In this document: positions 1 to 12,549 of the stretch, piece after piece | How positions within the stretch are numbered: the first letter of the stretch is position 1 | Layout of the letters: every line of letters starts with the position of its first letter | Made by a program: the position numbers and the translations under genes | Notes under the pieces: generated by a model | What the model was told of the DNA's origin: nothing | Database searches by the model: none | Seen by the model: only the letters and a program-made list of their open reading frames with translations | NCBI GenBank assembly: GCA_028826165.1 | Contig: JAPDFW010000070.1 | Location: 642,501-706,500 of the forward strand | Origin: Anaeramoeba ignava | Taxonomy: Eukaryota; Metamonada; Anaeramoebidae | Direction: 5' to 3' | DNA: 64,000 nucleotides

Positions 1-1240
1 ATGAAAATATTTCCACGAGAACATCGTCCACTATTTTGGCAATAAATGGTTGTGCTTCATAAAACATATTTGCAATAACTCTCTCCACAAGTTCCCGCTT
101 GGTTCCAATCAAGGATTCGTGTAATGTTGAGCATTTTTGACGAAGAATATTTAGAGAAAATGTGTGAATTTGTAAAATTTCACAAATTTGTTTTTTGTTC
201 ATTTTTCTAATTGGAATTTGATAATAACTGCATATTTTTCTTAATATAATCACAGATATTTTTTGGATTTGTTCGATTGTTTGCTTGGGACAATTGATTC
301 CTATCTCAAAATCAAATTCTTTTTTGATGTTTTTTTCATACTCTTCGTATCCTTTGTTTGATGTTTGAAAGAAGTTAATTAATTTGATAATAAATTTGAT
401 TTTTGTTTCAACATAATTTTCGTTTTTAACTTGTCGGAAGTCATTTTCATTTTTGCTTATATTTTTTTGGTTTGAAATGGAAATTTGTTCAAGATTGAAA
501 TTTGGTTTTAATACCAATTGCATATCTTCATTTTTTATTTGGTTATCAAGGTTATCATTATTGTTACTATTGTTATTGTTGTTATCATTTTCAATATTCT
601 TTGGATTGTCATTGACATTAGAAATAAAAGTCTGTAAAAATTGCAAGGATTGATGATTGTCAGTGTCATCTGAAATACACATCTCAGAATCTTTGTTATT
701 GTTGACATTAATATTGATTTGATTTTCATTAGAATTTTCATTAGAATTTTCATTAGAATTTTCATTAGAATTTTCATTAGAATTTTCATTAGAATTTTCA
801 TTAGAATTTTCATTAGAATTTTCATTAGAATTTTTAGTTTGATTGTCCATATCTACATCTACAATTTTATATTTTTTACAAAGTTCTAATAACTCTGCTA
901 TTGATAACTTGTTCATTTCCTTAACCAAAAGATGAAATTTTGAATCGATTTTTTTTGTTTTTATTTCTCGGTTGTTAATGTCAATGTCAATGTCATCTTT
1001 TGTAATAAATTTAAGTTTGTTTTTTTCTTGTTTTTGTAATTTTTCCTGTTTTTGTTTTTTTTGTTTCTTTTGTTTCTTTTGTTTTTGTTTCTTTTGTTTC
1101 TTTTGTTTCTTTTGTTTTGAATTTAAACTTCTTCTTTTCATTAAATTTGGCTCAATTTCATGAGAAAAATCTTGACCAGTACTTTTTGCTCTTTTTTTTA
1201 GTTTTCTTTTTGTTTTTTGTGTTGATTTTTGAATATTCAT
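1..1240 (-). CDS. Hypothetical Lys/Asn-rich protein with SAP-like segment (5' part)
   Basis: The reading frame opens at an ATG at 1240 and stays open for 413 codons to the left edge, so the 3' part lies outside the window. The N-terminus is strongly basic, with a run of K-Q-K-K units (about residues 45-75). A stretch of tandem NSNE units follows (about 135-170, encoded by a 12-bp repeat at 727-835), then an Asn-rich linker. The C-terminal third visible here is folded-looking, with ILRKICSYYQIPIRKMNKK and GTKRELVERVIANMF. The second resembles the end of a SAP DNA-binding helix-turn-helix (GTKxELxERI), but that is inference from a short motif. The basic N-terminus suggests a nuclear protein. 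It is transcribed divergently from the G-alpha gene. No function is assigned. Confidence 0.6.
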   Translation of the reverse strand, partial: MNIQKSTQKTKRKLKKRAKSTGQDFSHEIEPNLMKRRSLNSKQKKQKKQKKQKQKKQKKQKKQKQEKLQKQEKNKLKFITKDDIDIDINNREIKTKKIDSKFHLLVKEMNKLSIAELLELCKKYKIVDVDMDNQTKNSNENSNENSNENSNENSNENSNENSNENSNENSNENQININVNNNKDSEMCISDDTDNHQSLQFLQTFISNVNDNPKNIENDNNNNNSNNNDNLDNQIKNEDMQLVLKPNFNLEQISISNQKNISKNENDFRQVKNENYVETKIKFIIKLINFFQTSNKGYEEYEKNIKKEFDFEIGINCPKQTIEQIQKISVIILRKICSYYQIPIRKMNKKQICEILQIHTFSLNILRQKCSTLHESLIGTKRELVERVIANMFYEAQPFIAKIVDDVLVEIFS

Positions 1241-1865
1241 TTAACAAAAAAAATAATATGTCTTATTTTATGTTTTGTTTGTTCAATAAATAAATGGGGT
1301 TATGATCGTTTCCAGTTAATAAAAAATAATAAAAAGAAAATAATAAAAAAAAAAATAAGAAGAAAATAATTAAAAAAAATGAAATTAAAAAAAATAATAA
1401 AAATAATTAAAAAATCACAAGTGTCAATTTAACAATAAAAAAAAATAAAAAAAAAACAAAAAAGGAGAAAAATTAAATAAATTTGAAAAGAAGAAAAATT
1501 AAAAAAAAAAAAGGAGAATAAATTATTTTTTTTTTTCCACTTTCTTCCTTTCTCTTTTCTTCTTTTGATCAATCTTATCTAAATTAAAATTAAAATTTAA
1601 AATTAAAATTAAAATTTAAAATTAAAATTTAAGAAAGTAGAATAAATAATTTTGCTTTGTCGACATTTCTATTTTTACAATCAAATTAATGAATTTGCAT
1701 TTTATGTAAATTTAATAAAACCAAACAAAAGCAAACAAATTTAAAAAATTTTATTTGATCTTCAAAAAATTTTTCTTCTTCATTTTTTTATTTTGTTTTT
1801 AATTTTTCTCAACCAACAACTTTATTATTATTATTTTTTATTTTTTATTTTTACAATTTTTCCAA
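1241..1865. promoter_or_regulatory. Intergenic region between two divergent genes
   Basis: This 625-bp spacer separates the leftward gene starting at 1240 from the rightward G-alpha gene starting at 1866. It holds A-rich then T-rich tracts, a small AAATTAAAATT repeat near 1577-1632, and a pyrimidine-rich stretch just upstream of the G-alpha ATG. Both promoters presumably lie here. No convincing TATA box can be singled out in this base composition. Confidence 0.4.
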
Positions 1866-4800
1866 ATGGGGAATTCAAATCCAGAAAAAAGTCAGATAGA
1901 AAAAAATAAGAAAATTGAAGAGCAACTTCAAAAAGAAGCAGAAAATTATCAAAAAGAAGTGAAGTTATTAATTCTTGGTAATTTAATTAATTCAATTAAA
2001 ATTCAATTAAATCAATATTCAATTCAAATCAATATTCAATTAAATCAATATTCAATTCAATCAATATTCAATCAAACAGGAAGTGGTGAATCAGGAAAAA
2101 GTACTTTTGTTAAACAAATTAAAATTCTATTTCAAAATGGATTTTCTAAACAAGAAAAAATAATTTTTCGAAGAGTTATTCAAAGAAATCTTATCGATCA
2201 TACAAAAGTATTAATTAAAGCTTGTAAAAAATTGCAAATTAAATTTAAACCTGAAAATGAGGTAATTCCAACTAAAAAAAACAATTCAATATTTAATATT
2301 TAATTCAATTTTTAATATTCAATTCAATATTTAATTCAATATTCAATTCAATATTCAATATTCAATTCAATATTTAATATTCAATATTCAATTCAATATT
2401 CAATTCAATTCAATTCAATTTAATTCAATTTTTAATTCAATTTTTAATTCAATTTAATATTCAATATTCAATTCAATATTCAATTCAATTCAATTCAATT
2501 TAATTCAATTTTTAATTCAATTTTTAATTCAATTCAATATTCAATATTTAATTCAATTTTTAATTCAATATTCAATTCAATTCAATATTCAATTCAATAT
2601 TCAATTCAATATTCAATTCAATTCAATTTTCAATTCAATTCAATTTTCAATTCAATATTCAATTCAATATTCAATTCAATATTCAATTCAATATTCAATT
2701 TAATATTTAATTCAATTTTCAATTCGATATTCAATTCAATATTCAATTTAATATTTAATTTAATATTCAATTCAATATTTAATATTCAATATTTAATATT
2801 CAATTCAATTTAATTCAATATTCAATTTCAATATTCAATTCCAATATTTAATATTCAAATATTTTAATATTCATTCAATTTATTCAATATTCAATTCAAT
2901 ATTCAATTCAATATTCATTCAATATTCAATATTCAATTCAATATTTTAATCAATATTTATTCAATATTTAATTCAATTCAATTTTAATATTTAATTCAAT
3001 ATTCAATTCAATATTTAATTCAATTCAATTTAATTCAATATTCAATATTTATTCAATATTCATTCAATATTTAATTCAATATTATTCAATATTCGATTCA
3101 ATATTTAATTTGATTCAATATTTAATTCAATTCAATATTTATTCAATATTCATTCAATATTCAATTCAATATTCATTCAATATTATTCAATATTCAATTT
3201 CACCAATTTTTCAATTAATTTAATATTCAATATTCAATTTAATATTCATTCAATATTCAATTTCATATATTCAATTCAATTCAATTCAATATTCAACCCA
3301 ATATTCAATTCAATATTCAAATTCAATTCAATATTCAATATTCAATATTCAATTATTCAATATTTAATATTTAATATTTAATTCAATATTCAATATTCAA
3401 TATTCAATTTCAATATTCATTCAATATTCAATTCAATTCAATATTCATTCAATATTCATTCCAATTTTCAATTTTCAATTCAATATTTAATATTCAATTC
3501 AATATTTATTCAATATTCAATATTCAATTCAATATTCATTCAATATTCAATTTCAATATTCAATATTCAATATTCAATATTTTTAATTCAATATTTAATT
3601 CAATATTTACCAATTTAATTCAATTCAATTTATATTTTATTCAATATTCAAATTCAATATTTAATTCAATTCAAATTCAATATTTAATATTTAATTCAAT
3701 TCAATTTAATTCAATATTCAATATTAATTCAATATTCATTCAATATTTTAATTCAATATTCGATGTCAATATTCAATATTCAATATTTATTTTAATTCAA
3801 TATTTAATTATTCAATATTGATTAAATATTCAATTTCAATATTCAATTCAATATTCGATTCAATATTCGATTCAATATTCAATTCAATATTTGATTCAAT
3901 ATTCAATATTTAATATTCATATAATATTCAATTCATTCAATATTCAAATTCAATATTCGATTCAATATTCATTCCAATATTTCATTTCAATATTTAATTT
4001 AATTCAATATTTAATTTCAATATTTCGATTCAATATTCAATTCAATATTCAATTCAATATTATTCAATATTCATTTCAATATTCATTCAATATTCGATTC
4101 AATATTCATTCAATTTTCAATTTCAATTTATTATTAATATTTAATATTCAATATTCAATATTAATATTCAATATTCAATTCAAAAATATTCAATTCAATA
4201 TTCAATATTCAATATTCAAAACCCAATAAATATCAATATTCAATTCAATATTCAATATTCGATTCAATTTCAAATTTTATTCAATATTTAATATTTAATA
4301 TTCAATATTTCAATATTTAATTCAATATTCAATATTCATTTATTCAATATTCAATTCAATATCAATTTATTCAATATTCATTCAATAATTCAATATTCAT
4401 TCAATTCAATATTCATTCAATTCAATATTCAATTTACCAATATTCATTCAATATTTAATATTATTCGAATATTTATTCAATATTCATTTCAATATTTCAA
4501 TATTCAAATATTTAATATTTTATTTCAATATTTATTTATTTCAATTTATTTAATTCAATATTCAATATTTAATATTTAATATTAAATATTCAATATTTAT
4601 TATTTAATTCAATATTTACCCAATTCATTATTCAATATTTATTCCAATATTCAATATTCAATATTTAATTCAATATTCAATATTTAATATTTAATTCAAT
4701 ATTTAATTTTTTATTCGATTCAATATTTGATTCAATATTTAATTTAATATTCATATTCAATATTCAATTTCAATTCAAATTCAATATTTAACATTTAATT

Positions 4801-7526
4801 CAATATTTAATATTTAATTCAATATTCAATATTTCATTATTTATTTAATAAATATTTAATATTCAAATTCAATATTTAATTCAATATTTAATTCAATTTT
4901 CAATTTTAATTTAATATTCAATTCAATATTTAATTCAATAAATCAATATCAATATTCAAAATTCAATTCAATAATTCAATATTCATTCAATAATATTCAA
5001 TATTCAATTCAATATTAATATATTCAAAATTTCAATTCCAATATTCATTCAATATTAATTTTATTCAAATATTATTCAAAATATTTATTCAATATTAAAT
5101 ATTTCAAATATTTAATTCCAAATTTAAATTATTCAATTTTATTTAATATTCGATTCGATATTCGATTCAATATTTTCAATATTCAATATTCCAATATTCA
5201 ATATTCAATTCAATATTCAATATTCAATATTTATTTCAATATTCAAATTCAATATTTAATTCAATATTTAATTCAATTCAATTCAATATTTTAAAATATT
5301 CAATTCAATATTATTATTTCAATATTCAATATTCAATATTCATTCAATATTCAATATTTAATTCCAATATTTAAATTTAATTCAATATTCAATATTCAAT
5401 ATTTAATTCAATATTCAATATATTTAATATTTAATTCAATATTTAATTCAATACTTAATTCAATTTAATTTTAATATTCAATTCAATATTTAATTCAATA
5501 CTTAAATCAATATTCAATATTCAATTCAATATTTAATATTCAATATTCAATTCAATATTCAATTCAATATTTAATTCAATATTCAATTCAATATTTAATA
5601 TTCAATTCAATATTTAATTCAATATTCAATATTCAATATTTAATATTCAATTCAATATTCAATATTCAAATTTATTTTATTCAATATTCAATTTAATTTA
5701 ATTTAATTCAATATTTAATTCAATTTAATATTCAATTTAATATTTAATTTAATAGAAACTAGCCAAAGATTTCGTTTATTCAGCTCATTATACAAATGAT
5801 TCATTTGAACAAAATATAGCAAATGATATCCAAAATTTATGGAAAGATCCAGCAATAAAAAATGCTTATAGACAAAGAGAAAAATTTCATCTTCCAGAAT
5901 CTGCAGGATAGTAATTAATTAAATTCCTTTAAAATTAACAAAATTATTTACTAAATATTCGAAAAAAAAAATTCTACTTTCCAAAATGTGGAATAAATTT
6001 TTCTTCTTTTTCTTTTTTCTTAGTTTTTTTAGAAATATGGAAAAAATAATTTCTTCAAATTATCAACCAACAGATTCTGATATTCTTCTTTGTAGAATCC
6101 CAACTACTGGAGTTCAAACTTTAAGCTTTGTTCATTCAAATTATCCATGGAGGTAAATTTCATTCTCTATCTGAATTAAATCTATAAAATAATTCCAAAA
6201 TAAAATAATCCAAAAATAAAATAATCCAAATTAATTAATCCAAAATAAATTAATTCAAAAATAATTAATCCAAAATTAATTAATCCAAAATAAATTAATC
6301 CAAAATAAATTAATTCAAAATAATCCAAAATAAATTAATTCCAAAATAAATTAAATCCAAATAAATTAATTCCAAAATAAATTAAATTCAAAATAAATTA
6401 ATTCCAAATAAATTAATCCAAAATAAATTAATCCAAAATAAAATAATTAAATCCAAAATAAATTAATTCCAAAATAAATTAAATTCAAAATAATCCAAAA
6501 TTAATTAATCCAAAATAAATTAATTCCAAAATAATTAATCCAAAATAAATTAATCCAAAATTAATTAATCCAAAATAAAATAATTCCAAAATAAATTAAT
6601 CCAAAATAAATTAATCCAAAATAAATTAATTCCAAAATAAATTAATTCCAAAATAAATTAATCCAAAATAATCCAAAATAAATTAATCCAAAAATAATTA
6701 AATCCAAAATAAATTAATCCAAAATTAATTAAATCCAAAATAAATTAAATTCAAAATAATTTAATTCCAAATAAATTAATTCCAAAATAAATTAATCCAA
6801 AATAATTAAATCCAAAATAATCCAAAATAATCCAAAATAAATTAATTAATCCAAAATAATTAATTCCAAAATAAATAATTCAAAATAATCCAAAATTAAT
6901 TAATCCAAATTAATCCAAAATTAATTAAATCAAAATAAATTAATTCAAAATAATTTATTCCAAAATTAATTAAATAAGGGTTATTGATGTTGGCGGACAA
7001 AGATCCGAAAGAAGAAAATGGATTCATCATTTTGATAATGTTACTGTTTTAATATTTATAATTGCAATAAGTGAATTTGACCAAAAATTAATGGAAGATG
7101 AAACAACAAATCGATTAGAAGAAGCATTAGAATTATTTAAAAAAACAATTAATAACCAATATTTTTCAGGAACAAACTGCATATTGATTTTCAATAAAAT
7201 TGATATGTTTAAATTAAAATTGAAAAAACGGAAATTAGCTGATTGGTTTCCTGATTATACTGGTGGTAATGATTTTGAAAGTGCTTGCGAATTTATACAA
7301 GGAATGTTTATGAAAGTCCCAATAACAAAGAAATCTCATCCTCGTAAAATTATCTCTCATTTTGCCTGTGCAACAAATACTCAAAGCGTTAAACAAATTT
7401 TTGTAACTTTTTTTTTGTTGTGTTTTTATTAAAAAAAAAATTAAATTTTCTTTTCTTTGATTTTCTTTATTATTTTAGAATGTAATCGAGAAACAAATAG
7501 TTACGGATCATATGAAAAGAGTTTGA
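1866..7526 (+). CDS. Heterotrimeric G-protein alpha subunit
   Basis: The product is a GTPase transducer that couples membrane receptors to effectors. Six exons read 1866-1977, 2080-2261, 5756-5910, 6024-6152, 6979-7402 and 7479-7526, giving 349 aa, the usual family length. All introns are GT-AG and frames join exactly. Visible motifs are: Gly2 in MGNS (likely N-myristoylation; no Cys3 for palmitoylation), P-loop GSGESGKST at 38-46, switch I Arg174 and Thr178 in CRIPTTGV, switch II DVGGQRSERRKW with catalytic Gln200, NKID at 265-268, and FACATN replacing the usual TCAT box. The C-terminus ends DHMKRV, with no Cys at the -4 position, so it is not a pertussis-toxin-type Gi tail. Intron 2 is 3.5 kb and intron 4 is 0.8 kb, both pure tandem repeat. 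The subtype cannot be assigned. Confidence 0.95.
2262..5755 (+). repeat. 3.5-kb repeat-filled intron 2 of the G-alpha gene
   Basis: Between the donor GTAATT at 2262 and the acceptor AATAG ending at 5755, nearly all sequence is built from TTCAATA and TTCAATTCAA units and slight variants such as TTTAATA, TTCGATT and TTCATT. Exon 2 ends in a G-alpha helical-domain sequence and exon 3 (KLAKDFVYSAHYT) resumes the same domain, so this is a genuine intron. Small open frames inside it are repeat translations, not genes. Confidence 0.9.
6153..6978 (+). repeat. Repeat-filled intron 4 of the G-alpha gene
   Basis: This 826-bp intron starts with GTAAAT and ends with AAATAAG. It consists mainly of degenerate AATAAATTAATCCAA units, which differ from the TTCAATA family of intron 2 in the same gene. 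Exons on both sides join in frame at the Arg codon before the DVGGQ switch II motif. Confidence 0.85.
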
Positions 7527-8281
7527 TATTCTTCTTTTAAAAAGAAAATTAAACCAAGTTTACTTTTTCTTCTATTATTTCTAAATTAAAAATTCTAAAA
7601 GAAATTTTTTGCTTTTTTTGTTCCACTTTTTACTTTTTTTTACTTTTTTTTACTTTGTTTTTGTTTTTGTTTTTGTTTTTTTGATAATGAATTTAAAATT
7701 AAAAATTTATTATTAAATTAATTTGTTGTTTTTGTTTTGTTTTGTTTTTTATTTTTAAAATCCACTTTTTTTTTTTTAATTAATTTTATTGCCACGTTTC
7801 AAAAAAAATAAATAAAGAAAAGAAATGATTGAAATTTTAATCAAAATTTTTAATTATTTGTATTTTAAAATCAATTAGATTTAAAATTTATTTCTTGATT
7901 AAAATTTTTTTTGGATTTTGGTTTAATTAAATTAATAAAAAAATTTAAATAGAAAAGGGAATAGTGATCAAAATTTAAAATAAAATTAAATTAAAATAAA
8001 AAATAAAAATAAATTAAAATAAAAAAAGAAAAGATCATAATTGAAAATAATTGAAAATAATTGAAAAACTTTTTTTTCTTTTTATTTAAATTTTTTTTTG
8101 ATTTGGTTTGTTTAGAATTGTTTAGATTTTTATTAATATTTTACAAAAGAATTGATTTTTCGAAATATTAATAAAAAAAGCAAACAATTCTAAACAAAAG
8201 AAAATAATAAAAAAGGGCAAAAAAAGAAACAAAAAAAAGGAAAAAAAAAAAACAAAAAAGAAATGGAATAGAATAAGCAAA
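7527..8281. other. 3' intergenic region between convergent genes
   Basis: This 755-bp stretch lies between the stop codons of the rightward G-alpha gene and the leftward gene at 8282. It contains poly-T and poly-A tracts, short GTTTTT runs near 7655-7680, and two TCCACTTTTT motifs (near 7621 and 7760). No gene is seen. Confidence 0.5.
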
Positions 8282-9010
8282 CTAATCTTCTCTCATAAAA
8301 CAAACGGATTTGCGGCAATATTTAGTACAATTCTTTAAGCCTCTTTTCTTAAAAAACTCACTAATTCCTCTTTTAATATTTTTGGGCTTTTTATCAAGAA
8401 TAAGTGAAAGAACAACAAAAAGATCATTTTTGATAACAACTTTTAAAGGTAAATCACCAGATTGTGTTGTTTGTGGATTCCATCCTTCAAAAAAATGAGG
8501 GAATAAAAAGGAATAGAAATCAAGACGAGCTGAAACTCCAGGTTTGGGTGTTTGATTTAGAAAATTAATCACTTTTTCTTTATTATTTTCTGAAGCAGAT
8601 CGAATTGCTTTTGAAATGTACTGATTAGTATTTTCATTTCTTCGTGATGTCAACTTTTCTTCTTCAGAGAGATTAGTTTGATTGATTCTACTTGACTTTT
8701 TTTTTGTTCGATCGGAAGTTCTTGTTCTTTTAATTAACAATTCTTCTTTCTCTTCTTGTATTTCTATTTCTATTTCTTCTTCACTTTTTTTTTTCTTTCG
8801 ACTTTCTGCTTTTTGTTTTTTTTCTTTGTTTTCGATATTGATTTTTTGTTCTAGATTTAAACCGTTAGTAATTTGTAAAACTTTTGGAATTTCTTCGTAA
8901 GTTTTTTCTTTTTTCTCATCCAAATATTGATTTTTAGGAAAAAGAAGTTGAACTGATGGGCTTTTATGCAGTTCAGAAAGAATTTGAGCAGCTTCTAATT
9001 TTGTTAGCAT
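8282..9010 (-). CDS. Hypothetical basic protein
   Basis: A single-exon frame of 242 aa begins at ATG 9010 and ends at 8282. I do not recognise the family. Residues 1-45 (LTKLEAAQILSELHKSP) look helical. Residues 60-130 are a highly charged K/E-rich, probably disordered or coiled-coil stretch. Residues 135-205 look globular (YISKAIRSASENNKEKVINF, then LPLKVVIKNDLFVVLSLILD), and the spacing faintly recalls two ankyrin-like helices. The tail carries several Cys and basic residues (NCTKYCRKSVC). Codon usage and the better-structured second half support it being real. It lies tail-to-tail with the G-alpha gene. No function is proposed. Confidence 0.6.
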   Translation of the reverse strand: MLTKLEAAQILSELHKSPSVQLLFPKNQYLDEKKEKTYEEIPKVLQITNGLNLEQKINIENKEKKQKAESRKKKKSEEEIEIEIQEEKEELLIKRTRTSDRTKKKSSRINQTNLSEEEKLTSRRNENTNQYISKAIRSASENNKEKVINFLNQTPKPGVSARLDFYSFLFPHFFEGWNPQTTQSGDLPLKVVIKNDLFVVLSLILDKKPKNIKRGISEFFKKRGLKNCTKYCRKSVCFMRED

Positions 9011-9607
9011 TAGAAAAGTGAGAGTGACAATTCCATTTTTTTCTTTTGTTCCATTTTCAAATTTTTTTTTTTTTTTATTATAATAATATTTTTATTACAC
9101 TTATAATTTATATATAAACTATTGATAAAGTTTCCAAAATTTTTTTTAATTAAATTTTTTTTGTTTGAAATTACAAAACAAAAAAATTTTTTTTCTTTTA
9201 TTTTCTTTTATGGATCTTCAGTTTTGTTTCTTGATTTCTTTTTAAATTAAATGAAAAGAATAATTTTATATTAGTAAAATTTAATAATAAAGTCTAAATA
9301 AAGGAAATGGTTTGACTTAGTGAATCTTTAATAAAAAAAATAAATTAAAATTTTTCTTTAAAAATCAAAAAAGGAAAAAAAAAAATTTTGTTTTTAATTA
9401 AAAATAAAAATAAAATAATAAATAAAAAGAACAAATTGTCCAATTTGTAATTAATTTTTTTGCTCACAATTTTAATTAGATTTAATTTATAAAACATAAT
9501 CCAAAAAATAGGAAAAAAAATTAAGAAGATAAAAAAAAAAAGAAATTAAATGCTAAAAAATAATATAGATGTGAATTTTGTTGAAGAGATTTCTCTAAAT
9601 TTTAACT
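9011..9607. other. Intergenic AT-rich spacer
   Basis: This 597-bp spacer between two leftward genes holds homopolymer A and T runs and no open frame worth calling. It must contain the 3' end of the winged-helix gene and the promoter of the gene at 8282-9010, but no motif stands out. Confidence 0.4.
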
Positions 9608-12549
9608 TCATTTCTGTGTTTTTTTTTTTGATTTTTGTTTGCTATTTCGTGAAAAGTGGTTATCAATTGGATCTTCTTGCTGGTTATTCCAAAAAAAAGA
9701 ATCATCATCAAATCCATCTTGATGTAAAATTTCATCTGGATTTTCTGTTTCATTTCCAATTTTAAAGTTTTGTAAATTTGTGATTGGAAAATCCATAGAA
9801 TTCCTAAAAATATATGGAGAAGTTAAATTCGAAGGCATATTTGTATGCAAATTATTTAGAGAAACTTCTGTTGAAAATGCGTTTGAAAGGGGATCACTTC
9901 GAAGAAGAGAAAAAGGAGATGCGGAAAAAGGGCTTTCAATGTGTCTTAAATGTGGGTTTGGTGATGAAGAAAAAGTAAAAGGAAGGTTATTGGGGAAATT
10001 TATCCAACGTGACTGATCGTTTGTTTGCCGTTCAAAAGGGGTTGGTTTGTGTGAGCGGTTTTGATGGAAAACCGATCCAATGTCTAGATCTAATGGATCT
10101 TCACATAATCCAAGAATTTCTTTATTTATTGGAATATTTTTTGTTGGGTTTATTGGTTTTGTTCGAGTAATTTTTTCTTCATCTAAAATATAATTTTTGA
10201 AATTTAGGTTTTGATTTGCTTTTTCTTCATCTAAAAAGAAATTTGTTAAATTTGAATTTTGATCTGTTTTTTCTTCATCTAAAATATAATTTTTGAAATT
10301 TGGATTTTGATTTGTTTTTTCTTCATCTAAAAAGAGATTTGTTAAATTTGAATTTTGATCTGTTTTTTCTTCATCTAAAAAGAAATTTGCTAAGTTTGGA
10401 TTTTGATTTGTTTTCTTTGTATCTAAAATATTTTTGAAATTTGGATTGTTATTATTTTCTTCTTCGATCTCCATTTTGGTTGAATTCTGGAATTGTTTTC
10501 CATTTGATTTTTCAGGTTTAAATGAATTAGTAGCTATATTTTTGCTATTTTTTGTGTGTATTAAGGATATCCCACTTTTGTTTTGATTTTTATTTTTATT
10601 TTTACTTTTATTTTGATTTTGTATTGATTTTTTTGATTTTTCGATTTTGGAATTTTTAGGTGATTCATTATTTTTTGGAATTTGAATTATTTTTTTTCTT
10701 TTGCTTTTCTTTTCGATATTTTTTTCTTCGTTTATTTTCTTTTTTGTTTTTGTTTTTGTTTTTGTTTTCTTTTTGCTTTTTCTTTTTCTTTCATTTTCAT
10801 TTTCATTTCCGTTTTGGATAACGATATTTTCATTTAAAGAAAAAGATTTAATAATTGATAAAACTGAAATTCCACTTTCTGATTCATTTTTATAAGAAAT
10901 ATCTTGTGTATAATCAGGCTTATCAGGAAAAATAGGATTTGATGTTACAAAAGATCTAATCCAATTGTTGAAAATTTTCAAAAATAAATTTTCGAATAAA
11001 AGGTTTAATTCAAAAACATTTGGTAATGTTTTTATTTTTCTCCCAGTATAACTGAAACTTTTTGATTTATTTTCAAGATTCCATAATTTTTTATATTTGA
11101 GTCTCATTTTTTGAATATTTAGAATTGCTTGAATACATAAATTTCTTCTTTTTTTGCGAACTTGGATTAAGTGATTTGTGTAAACTTCAATATCTGGAAG
11201 AATAATTGATTGTGGATTATTCCATTTAACAAATCCTTTTGAACCTTCGTCTTCAGATACTAATCCAATACTTTTATAAACTGAAAGAACAGAACAAACT
11301 CTTTGACGTGAAAATCCTGTTTCATTAGCAAGGCTCTCTCTTTTTTGGGTTTCTATTTTTTTAAAAAAAATCAATTTTAAATCAATTTTATATCAATTTT
11401 AAATTATTTTTAAATTAATTTTAAATCAATTTTATATCAATTTTAAATTAATTTTAAATTAATTTTAAATCAATTTTAAATCAATTTTATATCAATTTTA
11501 TATCAATTTTAAATCAATTTTAAATCAATTTTATATCAATTTTATATCAATTTTAAATCAATTTTATATCAATTTTAAATTAATTTTATATTAATTTTAA
11601 ATCAATTTTAAATTAATTTTAAATCAATTTTATATCAATTTTAAATCAATTTTTAAATAAAATATTTTAAATCAATTTTTATATTAAATTTATATCAATT
11701 TTAAATCAATTTTAAAAATCAATTTTTTATATTTTAAATTAATTTTAAATCAATTTTAAATCAATTTTAAATCAATTTTAAATCAATTTTATATCAATTT
11801 TAAATCAATTTTAAATCAATTTTAAATCAATTTTAAATCAATTTTAAATCAATTTTATATCAATTTTAAATCAATTTTATATCAATTTTAAATCAATTTT
11901 ATATCAATTTTTATATCAATTTTAAATTATTATTTTCCAAAAAATTTTAATTAAATTTTCATCAAATTTTTTTAATCATTTTAATCCAATTTGTTGGAAT
12001 ATACATTTTTTTTTTATTTATGGGTTTTTTTTAAATTATTTTAAGTTTCAAAAATTTTTTTTTCAATAACAAATAACCACCTTTTTTAGAAAATTGATCA
12101 ACGATTAAAAAACCAAGCATTGCAATAGTGCGATCTGAACGAGTTTTTTTTTGTTGGGATTGGATTTTCTGATTAGGAAAAGAATCAGAATAATTAGTTG
12201 ATTGACAAGCTAATTTTCGAGAAGCGAAAACTGGTTTCCAATATTGATTCAAACGGAAATTAGTTTTTGTTCTTCGAGTTGCTTGAACAAAAACACCACA
12301 TTGCTTAAAAAGTTTCCCAATCATCTCAATATATTTTATAATACGTGGGGTTTTTGTGGGTAAATCTTCAATAAAATCATTGATTACTTGGGAAACTAAA
12401 AAAGTGTTTTTTTTGTTTAGTTTCTTTTTTGGTTCATATTCACAAAGAAACATCCCAAATTTCCATATTAATGAATAGAAACTATATTCGTTATCTTCTG
12501 TTTGAATTTTATTGAGTTGTTTTTCTATTTTCCAATTATTGTTTTCCAT
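9608..12549 (-). CDS. Winged-helix protein, possibly E2F-like transcription factor
   Basis: Two exons, about 12549-12078 and 11352-9608, join in phase 1 across a 725-bp repeat intron to give a protein of about 740 aa. The donor could instead sit 3 bp upstream, at 12081. The joined segment (about residues 136-205) reads RTIAMLGFLIVDQFSKK, then RESLANETGFSRQRVCSVLS, VYKSIGLV and KGFVKWNN. This has the order of an E2F/DP winged helix: helix 1, recognition helix ending in R-R/QR-V/I-x-x-V, then x-x-x-IGLI-beta-wing-x-W. Residues 25-105 may be a second, more divergent winged helix, which would resemble tandem-domain E2F7/8, but this is weak. The C-terminal half is low complexity, with five to six copies of a DEEKTDQNSNLTN-type repeat (plus-strand 10160-10430) and K/N-rich runs. 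It is likely nuclear. E2F assignment is inference. Confidence 0.6.
11353..12077 (-). repeat. Repeat-filled intron of the winged-helix gene
   Basis: This roughly 725-bp intron consists, on the plus strand, of TCAATTTTAAA and TCAATTTTATA units with little variation. The donor is GTTATT (or GTGGTT 3 bp upstream). The acceptor is AAATAG. Both flanking exons are phase 1 and their join completes the winged-helix motif, which supports the intron call. Confidence 0.7.

Noticed and set aside
1978-4229. Small frames rich in QYSIQ and FNIQ
   Set aside because: They are translations of the repeat in G-alpha introns 1 and 2.
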